Positions 36,004 through 45,004 of a stretch of DNA of 64,000 bases are shown in pieces. This DNA comes from Loigolactobacillus rennini DSM 20253 (lineage in GTDB: Bacteria; Bacillota; Bacilli; Lactobacillales; Lactobacillaceae). Made by a program: the position numbers and the translations under genes. Position 1 is the stretch's first letter. Each line of letters begins with the position of its first letter. The notes beneath the pieces are model-generated. The model was not told the DNA's origin. It saw only the letters and a program-made list of their open reading frames with translations, and ran no database searches. The stretch lies in contig NZ_AYYI01000103.1 of the NCBI RefSeq assembly GCF_001436505.1, forward strand, positions 1 to 64,000, written 5' to 3'.

Positions 36004-38145
36004 CTAATTGCCACCTAATAACCCTTTCACTGAATTAAACCAATTTTTTGCTTTACCTGCTGCTGAATCTAGATTTTCTTTAGCCTTGTTAGCACCATCT
36101 TGCACTTTATTCCAAACGTCTGAAGAATTTGTTTTTTGTTCTGCACTAGCTCGTTTTTGCGCATCTTGAGTCGTAAATTTCGTCCCTGGTGTGTTTGGCA
36201 AAATATTTTCCATTTCTAATTTCCAAATTCCTGCGACGCCTTCTTCACTGATGCCTTGCAAAAAGTGATTGCTATCCGTATTATCAAAGCCAATCCAAGT
36301 GGCAACCACTACATCTGGCGTATAACCCACAATCCACTGATCTTTAGTGCCATAGCCATAGCTGTCCGGCACTTCCGTACTACCAGTTTTTCCTGCAACA
36401 TCATAGCCACTAGGTTTGGCAGAAGTACCCGTACCATGATCAAATACACCCAGCATCATGCTAGTCATCTCTTTAGCAGTTTTAGCCGACATGATTCGCT
36501 GATGTTTTGTTTGCGTATTATCAACAATCACATTGCCACTAGCATCAACAATCTTAGTAATAAAATGGCTTTCTGGTTTTTCACCCTGATTAGCAAAAGC
36601 AGTGTAGGCGCCAGCCATCTGGTATGGTGAAACACCAACATTTAATCCACCTAGCGCCATTGCTAAGTTCTGATCGCTTTTTGGCAGTTTAATGCCAAAT
36701 TTTTTCACTGTGGAAACACCTTTTTGCACACCGATTTGGTCCAATAACCACACTGCTGGTGCATTAAGGCTTTGCGCTAAGGCTGTGTACATCGGAACTT
36801 TACCCTTATAATTATCGCCATAATCCGTTGGCGTATAGTGATTAGAGCCATAAGACAGTTTTTTATCCGTCAATTGCGAATCATAGTGATAGCCATTTTC
36901 TAACGCAGGCGTATAAACAGCTAAAGGCTTCATGGTTGAACCTGGTTGCCGCTTAATTTGTGTAGCCCGATTATAACTCCGAAAAGCAGGTGACTCATTT
37001 CGACCACCAACCACTGCAGCAACGCCACCTGTTTGTGGATCTAATGCGACCGAACCTGCTTCAACTTGTGTCCCATCGCTAGCATTAGCTGGAAAAGCCC
37101 AATCTGAACGAAACGCCTGCGACATTTTCTGTTGGTAAGTTTGGTTCAATGACGTATAAATTTTATAACCCTTGTTCATAATGTTTTCTTCAGATAAGCC
37201 ATAACGATTAATGGCCTCATTTACCACAGCATCAAAATAATAAGGATAGCGATACCCGTTGGATTGCGTATAATTATCTTGAAGATTCAATGGTTTTTGT
37301 TTAGCTGTTGTTTCCTGACTAGACGTTAACTTTTGATTATCCGTCATCAACCCTAAAATTAAATTTCGCCGGGATAAATTATTTTTCGGATGTTCAATCG
37401 GGTTATAAAAGCTTGGACTCCGTAACATTGCCGCAATACTAGCGGCTTCAGCTGCATCTAGTTCACTAGCGTTTTTGCCAAAATATTTTTCTGAAGCATC
37501 TTGAACGCCCCAAACACCATTACCAAAATAGGCATTATTCAAGTACATGGTCATAATGTCTTTCTTAGTGTAGACTTTATTGATTTCAATGGCTAAAAAG
37601 AGTTCTTCTGCTTTGCGACGAAAGGTTTGCTGCTGCGTTAATAACGCATTTTTAGCCAATTGCTGCGTAATGGTACTCCCACCACCATTGATCTGGCCAC
37701 GATGAATGATATAGCTGACCGCAGCCCGGGCTGTCCCTTTGATACTAAAGCCTGGATTAGACCAAAACGAGCGGTCTTCAGTTGAAATCACAGCATTTTG
37801 AATCTGTGGTGAAATTTTATCAAAACTGATATAGGTTCCTTTTTGTGCATACAAGGAACCCGCTTTTTGTTTTTTATGGTCGTAAACTGTCGTGGTCGCT
37901 TGCAAATTTGCCTTTAAATGCTCAACATCTGCCGTTTTAGCCAAAAATGTGAGGTAAGCACTGACAAATAAAAATAACGTTAGTAAAATTAAAATTAACC
38001 AACGCGTCAATAAATAGCGCCGCCAAATCCGCCGTAACCAATGCCAAAAAGCCAACCAGTAGGGACCGATAAAATGCCCAACTGGCGCTAAAAAACGCTT
38101 GATTGCCCCAAACATTTGGCGCATAATTGTTAAAAATTTTTGCAT
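36004..38145 (-). CDS. Class A penicillin-binding protein (bifunctional glycosyltransferase/transpeptidase)
   Basis: 713 residues. A cytoplasmic N-terminus and one membrane helix are followed by the GT51 glycosyltransferase domain (VISTEDRSFW, GGGSTITQQLAKN) and the transpeptidase domain with STMK (SxxK), SLN (SxN) and KTG motifs. The tail is low-complexity and Lys/Ala-rich. It polymerises and cross-links peptidoglycan. It resembles PBP2A/PBP1A of lactobacilli; the exact subclass is not certain. Its promoter is an extended TGCTACAAT near 38178-38186. Confidence 0.95.
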   Translation of the reverse strand: MQKFLTIMRQMFGAIKRFLAPVGHFIGPYWLAFWHWLRRIWRRYLLTRWLILILLTLFLFVSAYLTFLAKTADVEHLKANLQATTTVYDHKKQKAGSLYAQKGTYISFDKISPQIQNAVISTEDRSFWSNPGFSIKGTARAAVSYIIHRGQINGGGSTITQQLAKNALLTQQQTFRRKAEELFLAIEINKVYTKKDIMTMYLNNAYFGNGVWGVQDASEKYFGKNASELDAAEAASIAAMLRSPSFYNPIEHPKNNLSRRNLILGLMTDNQKLTSSQETTAKQKPLNLQDNYTQSNGYRYPYYFDAVVNEAINRYGLSEENIMNKGYKIYTSLNQTYQQKMSQAFRSDWAFPANASDGTQVEAGSVALDPQTGGVAAVVGGRNESPAFRSYNRATQIKRQPGSTMKPLAVYTPALENGYHYDSQLTDKKLSYGSNHYTPTDYGDNYKGKVPMYTALAQSLNAPAVWLLDQIGVQKGVSTVKKFGIKLPKSDQNLAMALGGLNVGVSPYQMAGAYTAFANQGEKPESHFITKIVDASGNVIVDNTQTKHQRIMSAKTAKEMTSMMLGVFDHGTGTSAKPSGYDVAGKTGSTEVPDSYGYGTKDQWIVGYTPDVVVATWIGFDNTDSNHFLQGISEEGVAGIWKLEMENILPNTPGTKFTTQDAQKRASAEQKTNSSDVWNKVQDGANKAKENLDSAAGKAKNWFNSVKGLLGGN

Positions 38146-38322
38146 AAAAATCCTCGTTTACTGGTAAATTGCTATTTTATTGTAGCATACTTAGCATAGG
38201 TAAAAAATTAAGCCTGTTTTAAGTTTAAACAAAGCTAGTGCCCTCAACCACCGACTTTAGTCGCAAAAATAACTCAGTCAATTGGCACTAACCTTACTAG
38301 AACATTGCAAAGGGAGTTGCTC

Positions 38323-39225
38323 ATGCAAAGCTGGCATTATCAAACAATCATTAACGCATCACAAAACGGTCATACTTTACGTCAATACATGCGCAATGAC
38401 ATTTTAATTCCTAAAACAATCTATCATGCGTTACGCGTTCAACGTGCAATGACGTTAAACGGACATTACCAGTCGGTGAATAACGTGGTCCATACTGGTG
38501 ACAAAATTAATCTAACTTTCACTGCCGCAGATTTTAACAAGCGACAGCCCCATTATGTTCCTGATAATACGCGCCAAATTCCCATATTATATGAAAATAA
38601 AGATTTATTAGTGGCTAATAAACCAGCGGGGATCAAAACTCACCCCAATCAACCTTATGAAACTGGTACATTGATGAACTATTTAACAGCTTATCTAGCA
38701 CAAGCGCCTTACATTGTGCATCGCTTAGATATGGCCACTAGTGGCGCTATTTTAGTGGCGAAAAATCCAGTAGTTGTACCTATTTTGAATCGTTTGTTAA
38801 GTCAAAAGAAAATTACCCGCCAATATTTTGCTTGGGTACACGGCCATCTACCGAGCCAAGGAACCATCAATTTAGCGATTGGCCGCGATATTGCAGATAA
38901 ACGAAAACGCCAAGTCGCCGGTATTCAAGCGGTTAACGCCGTCACCCACTACCAAAGTATTAAACAAACCCCGACCGCCACATTGTTAGCAGTTTGGCTG
39001 GAAACCGGCCGCACGCATCAAATTCGCGTTCATTTCAGTTATTATGATCACCCGTTAATTGGTGATCCTTTATATGATCCCAAAGCGCTGCAATTTTCAC
39101 GTTTATTGTTACATTCGGCTAAAATGCATCTACTGCTACCCTTTAGTCTGCAGCCCATCAATATTAAAGCACCGACACCGACTGATTTTTATCCGCTGTC
39201 AATCAATGACAATAAACCACGATAA
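38323..39225 (+). CDS. RluA-family 23S rRNA/tRNA pseudouridine synthase
   Basis: 300 residues: an S4-like N-terminal part and the RluA catalytic domain with VHRLDMATSGAILVAKN containing the catalytic Asp, then ETGRTHQIRVHF. The start at 38323 lies after AGGGAG; an upstream TTG is part of that site. The target uridine cannot be told from sequence. It is divergent from the penicillin-binding protein gene. Its stop codon is inside a 12-bp inverted repeat. Confidence 0.92.
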   Translation: MQSWHYQTIINASQNGHTLRQYMRNDILIPKTIYHALRVQRAMTLNGHYQSVNNVVHTGDKINLTFTAADFNKRQPHYVPDNTRQIPILYENKDLLVANKPAGIKTHPNQPYETGTLMNYLTAYLAQAPYIVHRLDMATSGAILVAKNPVVVPILNRLLSQKKITRQYFAWVHGHLPSQGTINLAIGRDIADKRKRQVAGIQAVNAVTHYQSIKQTPTATLLAVWLETGRTHQIRVHFSYYDHPLIGDPLYDPKALQFSRLLLHSAKMHLLLPFSLQPINIKAPTPTDFYPLSINDNKPR

Positions 39226-39242
39226 CTAAATTATCGTGGTTT
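39214..39242. terminator. Inverted repeat ending the pseudouridine synthase gene
   Basis: Perfect 12-bp arms (39214-39225 and 39231-39242) with a 5-base loop. The T-tract is weak on the plus strand (TTTAACTT). It overlaps the stop codon and lies between convergent genes, so it may serve both. Confidence 0.6.
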
Positions 39243-39265
39243 AACTTGATTCGCTTACCAAAACA

Positions 39266-39724
39266 TTATTCAACCAATAACCTTTGAGTAAAATAATCAT
39301 GAATGTCACGTGCGCTTTGCCGATCTGGGCTAATAATTAGAATCGTATCATGACCCGCAATAGTACCTGCAATTTGTGGAAAAGTGAGTTCATCAATGAT
39401 TGCTGCTAACGAATTGCCATTACCAGGTGCTGTTGTCACCACATTAACAAATTCAACTTGCTGGATTGACACGACCACCTCAGCAATTGTGTCATCTAAG
39501 CGCTCAGCGACTGTTTTTTCACCATTATGATAAATTGTATACCGTAATTGTCCTTGTGAATCACGTTCTTTCACAATTTGCATTTCACGAATGTCACGCG
39601 AAACGGTTGCCTGTGTGGCATGAATGCCCTCGGCCTCTAACGCTGCAAGCAGCTTTTCCTGTGTTCCGATTGTTTGTTGTTGAATAATTTGTTCAATTTT
39701 TGCTTGGCGCTTGTTTTTTTTCAA
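39266..39724 (-). CDS. argR: Arginine repressor ArgR
   Basis: 152 residues: N-terminal winged helix (EKLLAALEAEGIHATQATVSRDIREMQ) and C-terminal arginine-binding hexamerisation domain (TAPGNGNSLAAIIDEL, IAGHDTILII). It senses arginine and controls its metabolism. It lies downstream of argS, a common Lactobacillus pairing, with its own promoter and an upstream ARG-box-like site. No arginine biosynthesis or deiminase genes are in the window. Confidence 0.96.
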   Translation of the reverse strand: MKKNKRQAKIEQIIQQQTIGTQEKLLAALEAEGIHATQATVSRDIREMQIVKERDSQGQLRYTIYHNGEKTVAERLDDTIAEVVVSIQQVEFVNVVTTAPGNGNSLAAIIDELTFPQIAGTIAGHDTILIISPDRQSARDIHDYFTQRLLVE

Positions 39725-39825
39725 AAATAGTCACCTCAACCAAAGTTAAAATTTACCGGCGGACCTTGAAATGAACACAACGATTGGTTTATAAATTATT
39801 AGCCCTTCAGTATCTAATTAGCTTG

Positions 39826-39855
39826 ATTATACCAAATTCAGGTAAAATTACCCAA
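39826..39855 (-). promoter_or_regulatory. Promoter of argR
   Basis: TTGGGT (39855-39850) and TATAAT (39831-39826) with an 18-base spacer and an extended TG before the -10. The resulting leader is about 95 bases. Confidence 0.65.
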
Positions 39856-39858
39856 TTC

Positions 39859-39876
39859 TGCGAATAATCATTCATT
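39859..39876 (-). promoter_or_regulatory. ARG-box-like operator upstream of argR
   Basis: The 18-mer contains GAAT-AATC-ATTC, one base away from the TGAATWWWWATTCA core of Gram-positive ARG boxes. It lies 4 bases upstream of the argR -35, a position suited to self-repression. This is a pattern match only. Confidence 0.45.
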
Positions 39877-39885
39877 TATTTATAT

Positions 39886-39919
39886 AAAAACGTCACTGGA
39901 GAAATCCAGTGACGTTTTT
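39886..39919. terminator. Terminator of argS, symmetrical
   Basis: Perfect 15-bp stem AAAAACGTCACTGGA/TCCAGTGACGTTTTT with a GAAA loop. Its T-tracts work in both directions. It lies 19 bases after the argS stop. Confidence 0.92.
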
Positions 39920-39937
39920 TACTAGTCGTTTTTCAAC

Positions 39938-41629
39938 TTACATTTCTTTTGGGGCGTGAACACCTAATAACGCTAAACTTTGAGTAAGAACTTGGCTGAC
40001 ACTTGCAACCATCGCTAAGCGAGCTGGTTTTTCTGCATCTGCAACCAGCACTTTAGTATTGGCATAATACTTGTTAAAGTTCTTGGCTAAACGTAATGCA
40101 TATTTTGCTATAACGGATGGCTCATATTCCTTGCTAGCACGAATAATCATGTCAGGAAATTCAGCTAATTGCTTTAAAACATCCCAAGCTGAACGGTCAG
40201 CTAACGTATAATCAGTTTGTTGCTTTAAATCAACACCAGCCTTACGCAAAATACTTTGTGCCCGAGCATTGGTGTACTGAACGTAAGGTCCGGTTTCACC
40301 TTCAAAACGAACAACATCTTCTAAATTAAAATCAAAATTATTTAACCGCTCATTTTTTAAATCATGAAACACAACGGCACCAATTCCGACATCATTGGCC
40401 ACTTGATCTTTATTTGCTAAATCTGGATTTTTCGCATCGATTTGTTTGTGAGCAAGATCCACTGCATCGTTTAACACATTTTCTAATAAAATCACACGAC
40501 CTTGCCGAGTAGACAATTTCTTACCATTTTCAGTAATCAAACCAAATGGAATGTGGTGAATGTCATCGGCCCAATCAAAGCCCATTTCTTTTAAAACGGC
40601 TTTTAATTGTTTAAAATGATCCCGTTGTTCATTACCCACAACATAAAGCGACTGCACAAAATGGTAAGTCCGTTTCCGATAAATCGCTGCAGCTAAATCA
40701 CGCGTGATGTAAAGTGTGGCACCATCGCTTTTTTTAATCAAAGCCGGATTTAAATTATAGGCCGATAAATCAACAATTTCTGCTCCTTGACTCTTTTTAA
40801 GCAATTTTTTATCTTCTAGCATTTGCACAACTTCAGCCATTTTATCATTGTAAAATGCTTCGCCTTTATAAGAATCGAATTGAATATCCAACATGTCATA
40901 AATTTTCATAAATTCTTGCAACGAAACTTTACGGAACCAAGTCCAAAGTTTGATTGCCTCATCGTCGCCAGCTTCCAGTTTAACAAACCAATCGCGGGCT
41001 TCATCATCTAACTCTGGGTGTGCTTGATCTTCTTGATGAAATTTAACGTAATACTTCAATAAATTCGTGATGGGATCAGCTTTAACAGCTGCCTCGCTAC
41101 CCCATTTTTTATAGCCAACAATCAATTTACCAAACTGAGTTCCCCAATCACCTAAATGATTGATTTTAACTGGCTTATAGCCAACTTTAGTCAAAATGTT
41201 AGCCAATGAATTCCCAATCACCGTTGACCGTAGGTGCCCCATTGAAATCGGCTTAGCAATATTAGGGCTGGACATATCAATCGGCACCTGTCCTTGCTGA
41301 CCTAAATTAGCGTCACCATAATGCTCAGCTTGTTGCAAAATAGTCTGCAACAACTGATGACTAAACTGAGCCTTATCTAAAAAGAAATTAATGTAGGGAC
41401 CGACCGCTTGAACTTTTTCGAAATTATCAGCATTGATTTTCGGTGCAAGATCAGCAGCAATCTGCTGTGGCGCCTGCCGAAAAATTTTTGCCAAGGTAAA
41501 TGTCGGAAAAGCATAGTCCCCTAAATCAGATGTTTTTGGCACTTCAATTAATTTAGCAATCGCCGCTGCATCTAAATGATCCTTTAAAACTGGCAATAAA
41601 GCCTGTACAACAAGTTCTTGTTCGTTCAT
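39938..41629 (-). CDS. argS: Arginyl-tRNA synthetase
   Basis: 563 residues from the ATG at 41629 (7 bases from GGAG; an earlier ATG at 41635 is too close). Class I motifs: [22 protein letters not shown] with an HLRST-type HIGH variant, and the [20 protein letters not shown]-region equivalent. The C-terminal DALR anticodon-binding domain is intact. A T-box leader with terminator precedes it. Confidence 0.97.
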   Translation of the reverse strand: MNEQELVVQALLPVLKDHLDAAAIAKLIEVPKTSDLGDYAFPTFTLAKIFRQAPQQIAADLAPKINADNFEKVQAVGPYINFFLDKAQFSHQLLQTILQQAEHYGDANLGQQGQVPIDMSSPNIAKPISMGHLRSTVIGNSLANILTKVGYKPVKINHLGDWGTQFGKLIVGYKKWGSEAAVKADPITNLLKYYVKFHQEDQAHPELDDEARDWFVKLEAGDDEAIKLWTWFRKVSLQEFMKIYDMLDIQFDSYKGEAFYNDKMAEVVQMLEDKKLLKKSQGAEIVDLSAYNLNPALIKKSDGATLYITRDLAAAIYRKRTYHFVQSLYVVGNEQRDHFKQLKAVLKEMGFDWADDIHHIPFGLITENGKKLSTRQGRVILLENVLNDAVDLAHKQIDAKNPDLANKDQVANDVGIGAVVFHDLKNERLNNFDFNLEDVVRFEGETGPYVQYTNARAQSILRKAGVDLKQQTDYTLADRSAWDVLKQLAEFPDMIIRASKEYEPSVIAKYALRLAKNFNKYYANTKVLVADAEKPARLAMVASVSQVLTQSLALLGVHAPKEM

Positions 41630-41667
41630 AATCATACTCCTTTATCAATTTAATGCTTAAACTAAAT

Positions 41668-41862
41668 AAAAAATCTCCTACAGCCAAATAACTGTAAGAA
41701 ACGAGTCAAACCCGCGGTACCACCCTTTTTGATGATTATCCACTCAATATTTAATTTCTCCTCGAAAGGGCGACTCAATGTGTTAATCATCTAGCTTCCA
41801 CCAAATCTAGATTCGCTGGCCATTAATTGACATTGATTAATTTTCTCATCGGAGCAACTTCG
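41668..41862 (-). promoter_or_regulatory. T-box riboswitch (Arg) upstream of argS
   Basis: The minus strand carries GGGTGGTACCGCGGG (41725-41711), the T-box core, then a terminator stem (41674-41683 with 41692-41701, one wobble) ending in six T residues (41673-41668). A CGC triplet in the upper stem near 41771 is the best Arg specifier candidate. Stem I is shorter than in the thrS leader. Confidence 0.85.
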
Positions 41863-41868
41863 GTAGCT

Positions 41869-41897
41869 ACTATACCTTATCTAAAAGGTTAATTCAA
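41869..41897 (-). promoter_or_regulatory. Promoter of the argS T-box transcript
   Basis: TTGAAT (41897-41892) and TATAGT (41874-41869) separated by 17 bases, between the VIT-family gene stop and the T-box. Confidence 0.75.
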
Positions 41898-41910
41898 GCC
41901 TAGATGCAAC

Positions 41911-42621
41911 CTAAATGGCAAATAAATGGCCTACAGCATAAGTAACAAACATGGTTAAAAGTCCTACTAAAAGGTTACGCAAAACGGCCCGTTTGCGTTT
42001 TGTCTTTCCCAAAGTCGCACTGGCATAACCAGTTAATAATAGCGCACAGGCAACTGCCAACATTGTAACCGAAACCTTCCACTTAGCTGGTACTAGCGTA
42101 ATGGTTAATAATGGTAAAATTGCGCCGGCAAAAAAAGAACAAAAGGAAGAAATTGCCGCATGCCAAGGATTAAAATAATTACCTAATTCAATATTATATT
42201 TCTCACGACAAGTCGCCCCTAAACCATCTTTTAGCATTAATTCTGTGGCCACTTGTTGCGCTAATTCTTTTGAAATTCCCTTAGCGGTATAAACAGCCGT
42301 TAAATCGGCTAATTCTTTGGGATAGTTTTTTGCAATGGCTTGTTTTTGTCGGTGTGCTGTCATGGCCTGCATATCGCGTTGCTGGCTAACTGAAACATAT
42401 TCGCCGCCACCCATCGAAAATGCACCAGCCAACATGCCCGAAACACCAGCAATAAATAAAGCAAACGAGCTCTGTTGGGCGCCTGCGACACCCAGAACGA
42501 TCCCAGCGGTTGAAATAATACCGTCGTTCATCCCTAAAACACCAGCACGTAAAACATTGAGCCACTCGGATAAACGTAATGATGGCTTGGCCTGTGACCG
42601 ATGAAGATGTAAATCAAGCAT
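41911..42621 (-). CDS. VIT1/CCC1 family Fe2+/Mn2+ transporter-like membrane protein
   Basis: 236 residues with five hydrophobic segments in the VIT pattern: the first (LRAGVLGMNDGIISTAGIVLGVAG) carries the family Asp, a cytoplasmic metal-binding helical stretch follows, and three C-terminal segments close the protein. VIT proteins move Fe2+ or Mn2+ out of the cytosol by proton antiport. It has its own promoter and a 130-base leader with two conserved-looking hairpins, suggesting metal- or stress-responsive control (inference). Confidence 0.88.
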   Translation of the reverse strand: MLDLHLHRSQAKPSLRLSEWLNVLRAGVLGMNDGIISTAGIVLGVAGAQQSSFALFIAGVSGMLAGAFSMGGGEYVSVSQQRDMQAMTAHRQKQAIAKNYPKELADLTAVYTAKGISKELAQQVATELMLKDGLGATCREKYNIELGNYFNPWHAAISSFCSFFAGAILPLLTITLVPAKWKVSVTMLAVACALLLTGYASATLGKTKRKRAVLRNLLVGLLTMFVTYAVGHLFAI

Positions 42622-42637
42622 AATAAATCGTCCCTTC

Positions 42638-42654
42638 TGTCGTTTCCAACGACA
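42638..42654 (-). other. Hairpin next to the VIT-gene ribosome binding site
   Basis: Perfect 7-bp stem TGTCGTT/AACGACA with a 3-base loop, ending just before AGAAGGGA, the binding site of the VIT gene. It is well placed for translational control together with the larger element at 42676-42730. Confidence 0.6.
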
Positions 42655-42675
42655 TGCAATCTATGTGTAGCAATT

Positions 42676-42730
42676 AATTTGTGAGGATGTCTCTTAAGGA
42701 GATATTTCACATGAGAGCACCGTACAAATT
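42676..42730 (-). other. Structured 5' leader element upstream of the VIT-family gene
   Basis: Outer stem AATTTGT/ACAAATT (42730-42724 with 42682-42676) encloses a GTGA..TCTC / GAGA..TCAC hairpin and a conserved-looking loop. I do not recognise it as a known riboswitch class; the yybP-ykoY Mn2+ riboswitch signature is not seen. Confidence 0.5.
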
Positions 42731-42759
42731 AATGTTGAGCTAATTGAAATTCCTTCTCA

Positions 42760-42768
42760 ATTATAGCA
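42760..42768 (-). promoter_or_regulatory. Extended -10 promoter of the VIT-family gene
   Basis: TGCTATAAT on the minus strand, with no good -35. It would start a leader of about 130 bases ending at the VIT gene ATG. Confidence 0.65.
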
Positions 42769-42769
42769 C

Positions 42770-42957
42770 GCAATTGAAAACGAATACAGGGGTGATAATA
42801 ATTTTTTATTGATTGCAGTCAGCCACCATTAAAAGCCCTAGGTGTTGATCTTTAATAAAAAGCTGTTAACTACATTATTTCTATCAAATGTTAATCAAGT
42901 ACAGCCTACCTTTGCAAAACTTTTCACTAAATAAGAAACGGTACTGGTGGTCTAATG
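42770..42957. other. Intergenic stretch without recognisable gene
   Basis: No open frame with a ribosome binding site, repeat or RNA gene is visible here on either strand. It lies between the VIT-gene promoter and the terminator of the ParA-like gene. Confidence 0.6.
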
Positions 42958-42958
42958 T

Positions 42959-43002
42959 AAAAAAATACGGCGTAACCCACTTGAAGTAGCTTACGTCGCA
43001 TT
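42959..43002 (-). terminator. Terminator of the ParA-like gene
   Basis: Arms AATGCGACGTAA/TTACGCCGTATT (43002-42991 with 42975-42964), extended inward by ACTT/AAGT pairing, then seven T residues on the minus strand. It lies 58 bases after the stop. Confidence 0.85.
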
Positions 43003-43060
43003 ACCGTTTGACCCTAAAACTGATTGCTTTACGATCACAATAATATTGACAGTTTATCCA

Positions 43061-43924
43061 TCATTCAGAAAATAATTTAATCGCTTTGCCTTTAGCGGTT
43101 AATCCTGCGGGCGTTGCAAATTGACCCAATTTTTGTTGCAGCTCAATACGTGCCCGCAACTCATTGAAGATTTCGCTATACATCACACCAGCTAATTGGC
43201 ACGCACCAGCATATTTTTTCTGCATTGCTGCTGTAAATGGTGCGTTAGCAGCTAGCCAATCATTTTTAGTAATCACAGTATGGAAAGAGTCGGCAACATC
43301 AAAAGAAGAAACTGGCTCAGCTGCATAAAAAGGTGTGGGATTGGTCAAATCTAATGACAAGTGCCCCACAATTTCTGCAGTAACATTGGTTTGAATTTCT
43401 TTTAACTGCTTCAAATAATAGAAGAGCCGATCAGTCGCATGAAATCCAGCAGAACCAGTCGGCTGCATGACGACAACATAATCTGTACTGGCTAAGCAGT
43501 TATTAAACGTCAAAGCAAAAGTTGCCCCGGTATCAATCAAAATATAATCATATTGCTGTTTTAGCTCAGCAACTAAAGGGGGCATTAAGCTAGTTGTCCG
43601 CTGTGTTTGTGTTGTTGCCTCTGCTTCAACTGCCGTTTCAAAATAACTTTCGATTTCCGGGGCGCCCGGGATTAAATCTAATTGCGGCCGCAAGGGGGTG
43701 ATTACCGTACCTAACTGTTTGACCGTTAATCCGGTTGTTAGCTTAGCTTGTGTTCGTTGTTTAAACAACGCTAACAGCGTTTTCGTTGCTACTAAATCCG
43801 TTGTTGCGTCAATCACCAATACACGTTGTTTAAATAATTTATTCGCGACTAAAGCCGTCATAATACTTGCAGTTATTTTACCAGTCCCAGCTTTTGAGCC
43901 TGCAAACATGACCACTTGTCCCAT
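43061..43924 (-). CDS. Orphan ParA/MinD-like ATPase with a degenerate P-loop
   Basis: 287 residues of the ParA/MinD fold: N-terminal VVMFAGSKAGTGKITAS, VLVIDATTDLVAT, LDLIPGAPEIESYF and YILIDTGATF. It most resembles plasmid-type ParA proteins. The P-loop Thr/Ser that coordinates magnesium is Ile (GK-Ile-Thr), and the usual DPQ after Walker A' is absent, so ATP hydrolysis may be lost or altered. No parB, parS-like repeats or replication gene is adjacent. It stands alone with a terminator. Function unknown. Confidence 0.8.
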   Translation of the reverse strand: MGQVVMFAGSKAGTGKITASIMTALVANKLFKQRVLVIDATTDLVATKTLLALFKQRTQAKLTTGLTVKQLGTVITPLRPQLDLIPGAPEIESYFETAVEAEATTQTQRTTSLMPPLVAELKQQYDYILIDTGATFALTFNNCLASTDYVVVMQPTGSAGFHATDRLFYYLKQLKEIQTNVTAEIVGHLSLDLTNPTPFYAAEPVSSFDVADSFHTVITKNDWLAANAPFTAAMQKKYAGACQLAGVMYSEIFNELRARIELQQKLGQFATPAGLTAKGKAIKLFSE

Positions 43925-44134
43925 AAAATCACCTACTATTCTTCATACTCATTACAACTTCCATTATAACTTAAAAAAACACCGACTACGGGTTTAAATT
44001 TAATTAGCCGCCCTACATTTAATTCAGTTTTTTGTTAATTCAACAGCAATACCACAACAGATCAGTCGAAATCTCACTTTATTTTGCGTATGATAGAATT
44101 AGATAATGATGAGATTGATTAAGGAAGTTTTTAA

Positions 44135-44794
44135 ATGCAATTAACAATCCGACAACTTTATGACACCATGTATCAAACAATGGGGCCTCAAGGTTGGTGG
44201 CCCGCTGATTCTAAATGGGAAATTATTTTAGGGGCCATCTTAGTACAAAACACAAATTGGCGCAATGTTGTTCCTGCCTTAGATCAGTTGAAACAGCAAA
44301 CCGCCTTTTCGCCACAGCGTCTACACGGGTTAACAGCTGACCAACTAGCGCCATTAATCCATTCAAGTGGTTTTTATCGTAATAAAAGTAAAGCAATCGC
44401 TGCGGTTTTTAATTGGCTGGCCCAGTATAACTATGACTTAACCCACATTAAAACTAAATTGGGATCCAAACTAAGGCCGGCTTTATTAAACATCCGGGGT
44501 ATTGGTGCGGAAACGGCTGATGTCTTCTTAGTTTACGTTTTTGATGTGCCCATTTTTATCGCAGACAGTTATGCCCGCCGGTTATTCAACTGTTTAGGCA
44601 TCACTAGTACAACTTATCAACAATTAGCCCGGCAAGTTAAACTGCCAGCTGATTTTAGTGCGGCAGAAGCCCAAGAATTTCACGGTTTAATCGATGAATT
44701 TGGCAAGCGCTATTTGCAGTCTGCTAATGCTTGGCAAACCAGTTTTTTGGCACAGCAGCACGCGACAATTAAATTAACACCGATAACCACTTAA
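44135..44794 (+). CDS. HhH-GPD family DNA glycosylase (endonuclease III-like, no Fe-S cluster)
   Basis: 219 residues. The helix-hairpin-helix LLNIRGIGAETAD and the catalytic Asp in FIADSYARRLF place it in the HhH-GPD superfamily. The four-cysteine Fe-S loop of Nth is missing, so it is closer to MagIII-type 3-methyladenine glycosylases. It would excise damaged bases; the exact lesion is not predictable. An AAGGAAG site precedes its ATG. Confidence 0.87.
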   Translation: MQLTIRQLYDTMYQTMGPQGWWPADSKWEIILGAILVQNTNWRNVVPALDQLKQQTAFSPQRLHGLTADQLAPLIHSSGFYRNKSKAIAAVFNWLAQYNYDLTHIKTKLGSKLRPALLNIRGIGAETADVFLVYVFDVPIFIADSYARRLFNCLGITSTTYQQLARQVKLPADFSAAEAQEFHGLIDEFGKRYLQSANAWQTSFLAQQHATIKLTPITT

Positions 44795-45004
44795 TAAATT
44801 AAATTTATTTAAAAAATGGTTTTTATCAACCCTGATAAGTTTTTTTACGCTATAATAATGGCTAAATTTAAAATAACGATAGCTTAGCCATCCGCCTTAA
44901 GTAAATTAAAATTCAGCCTTCTGACTGAAGTATTTTACTAGGCAAATTGTTTAGAATATGGTATAAACTTATCAATCAAGCACAATTTTACGGAGGGGTT
45001 GCCG

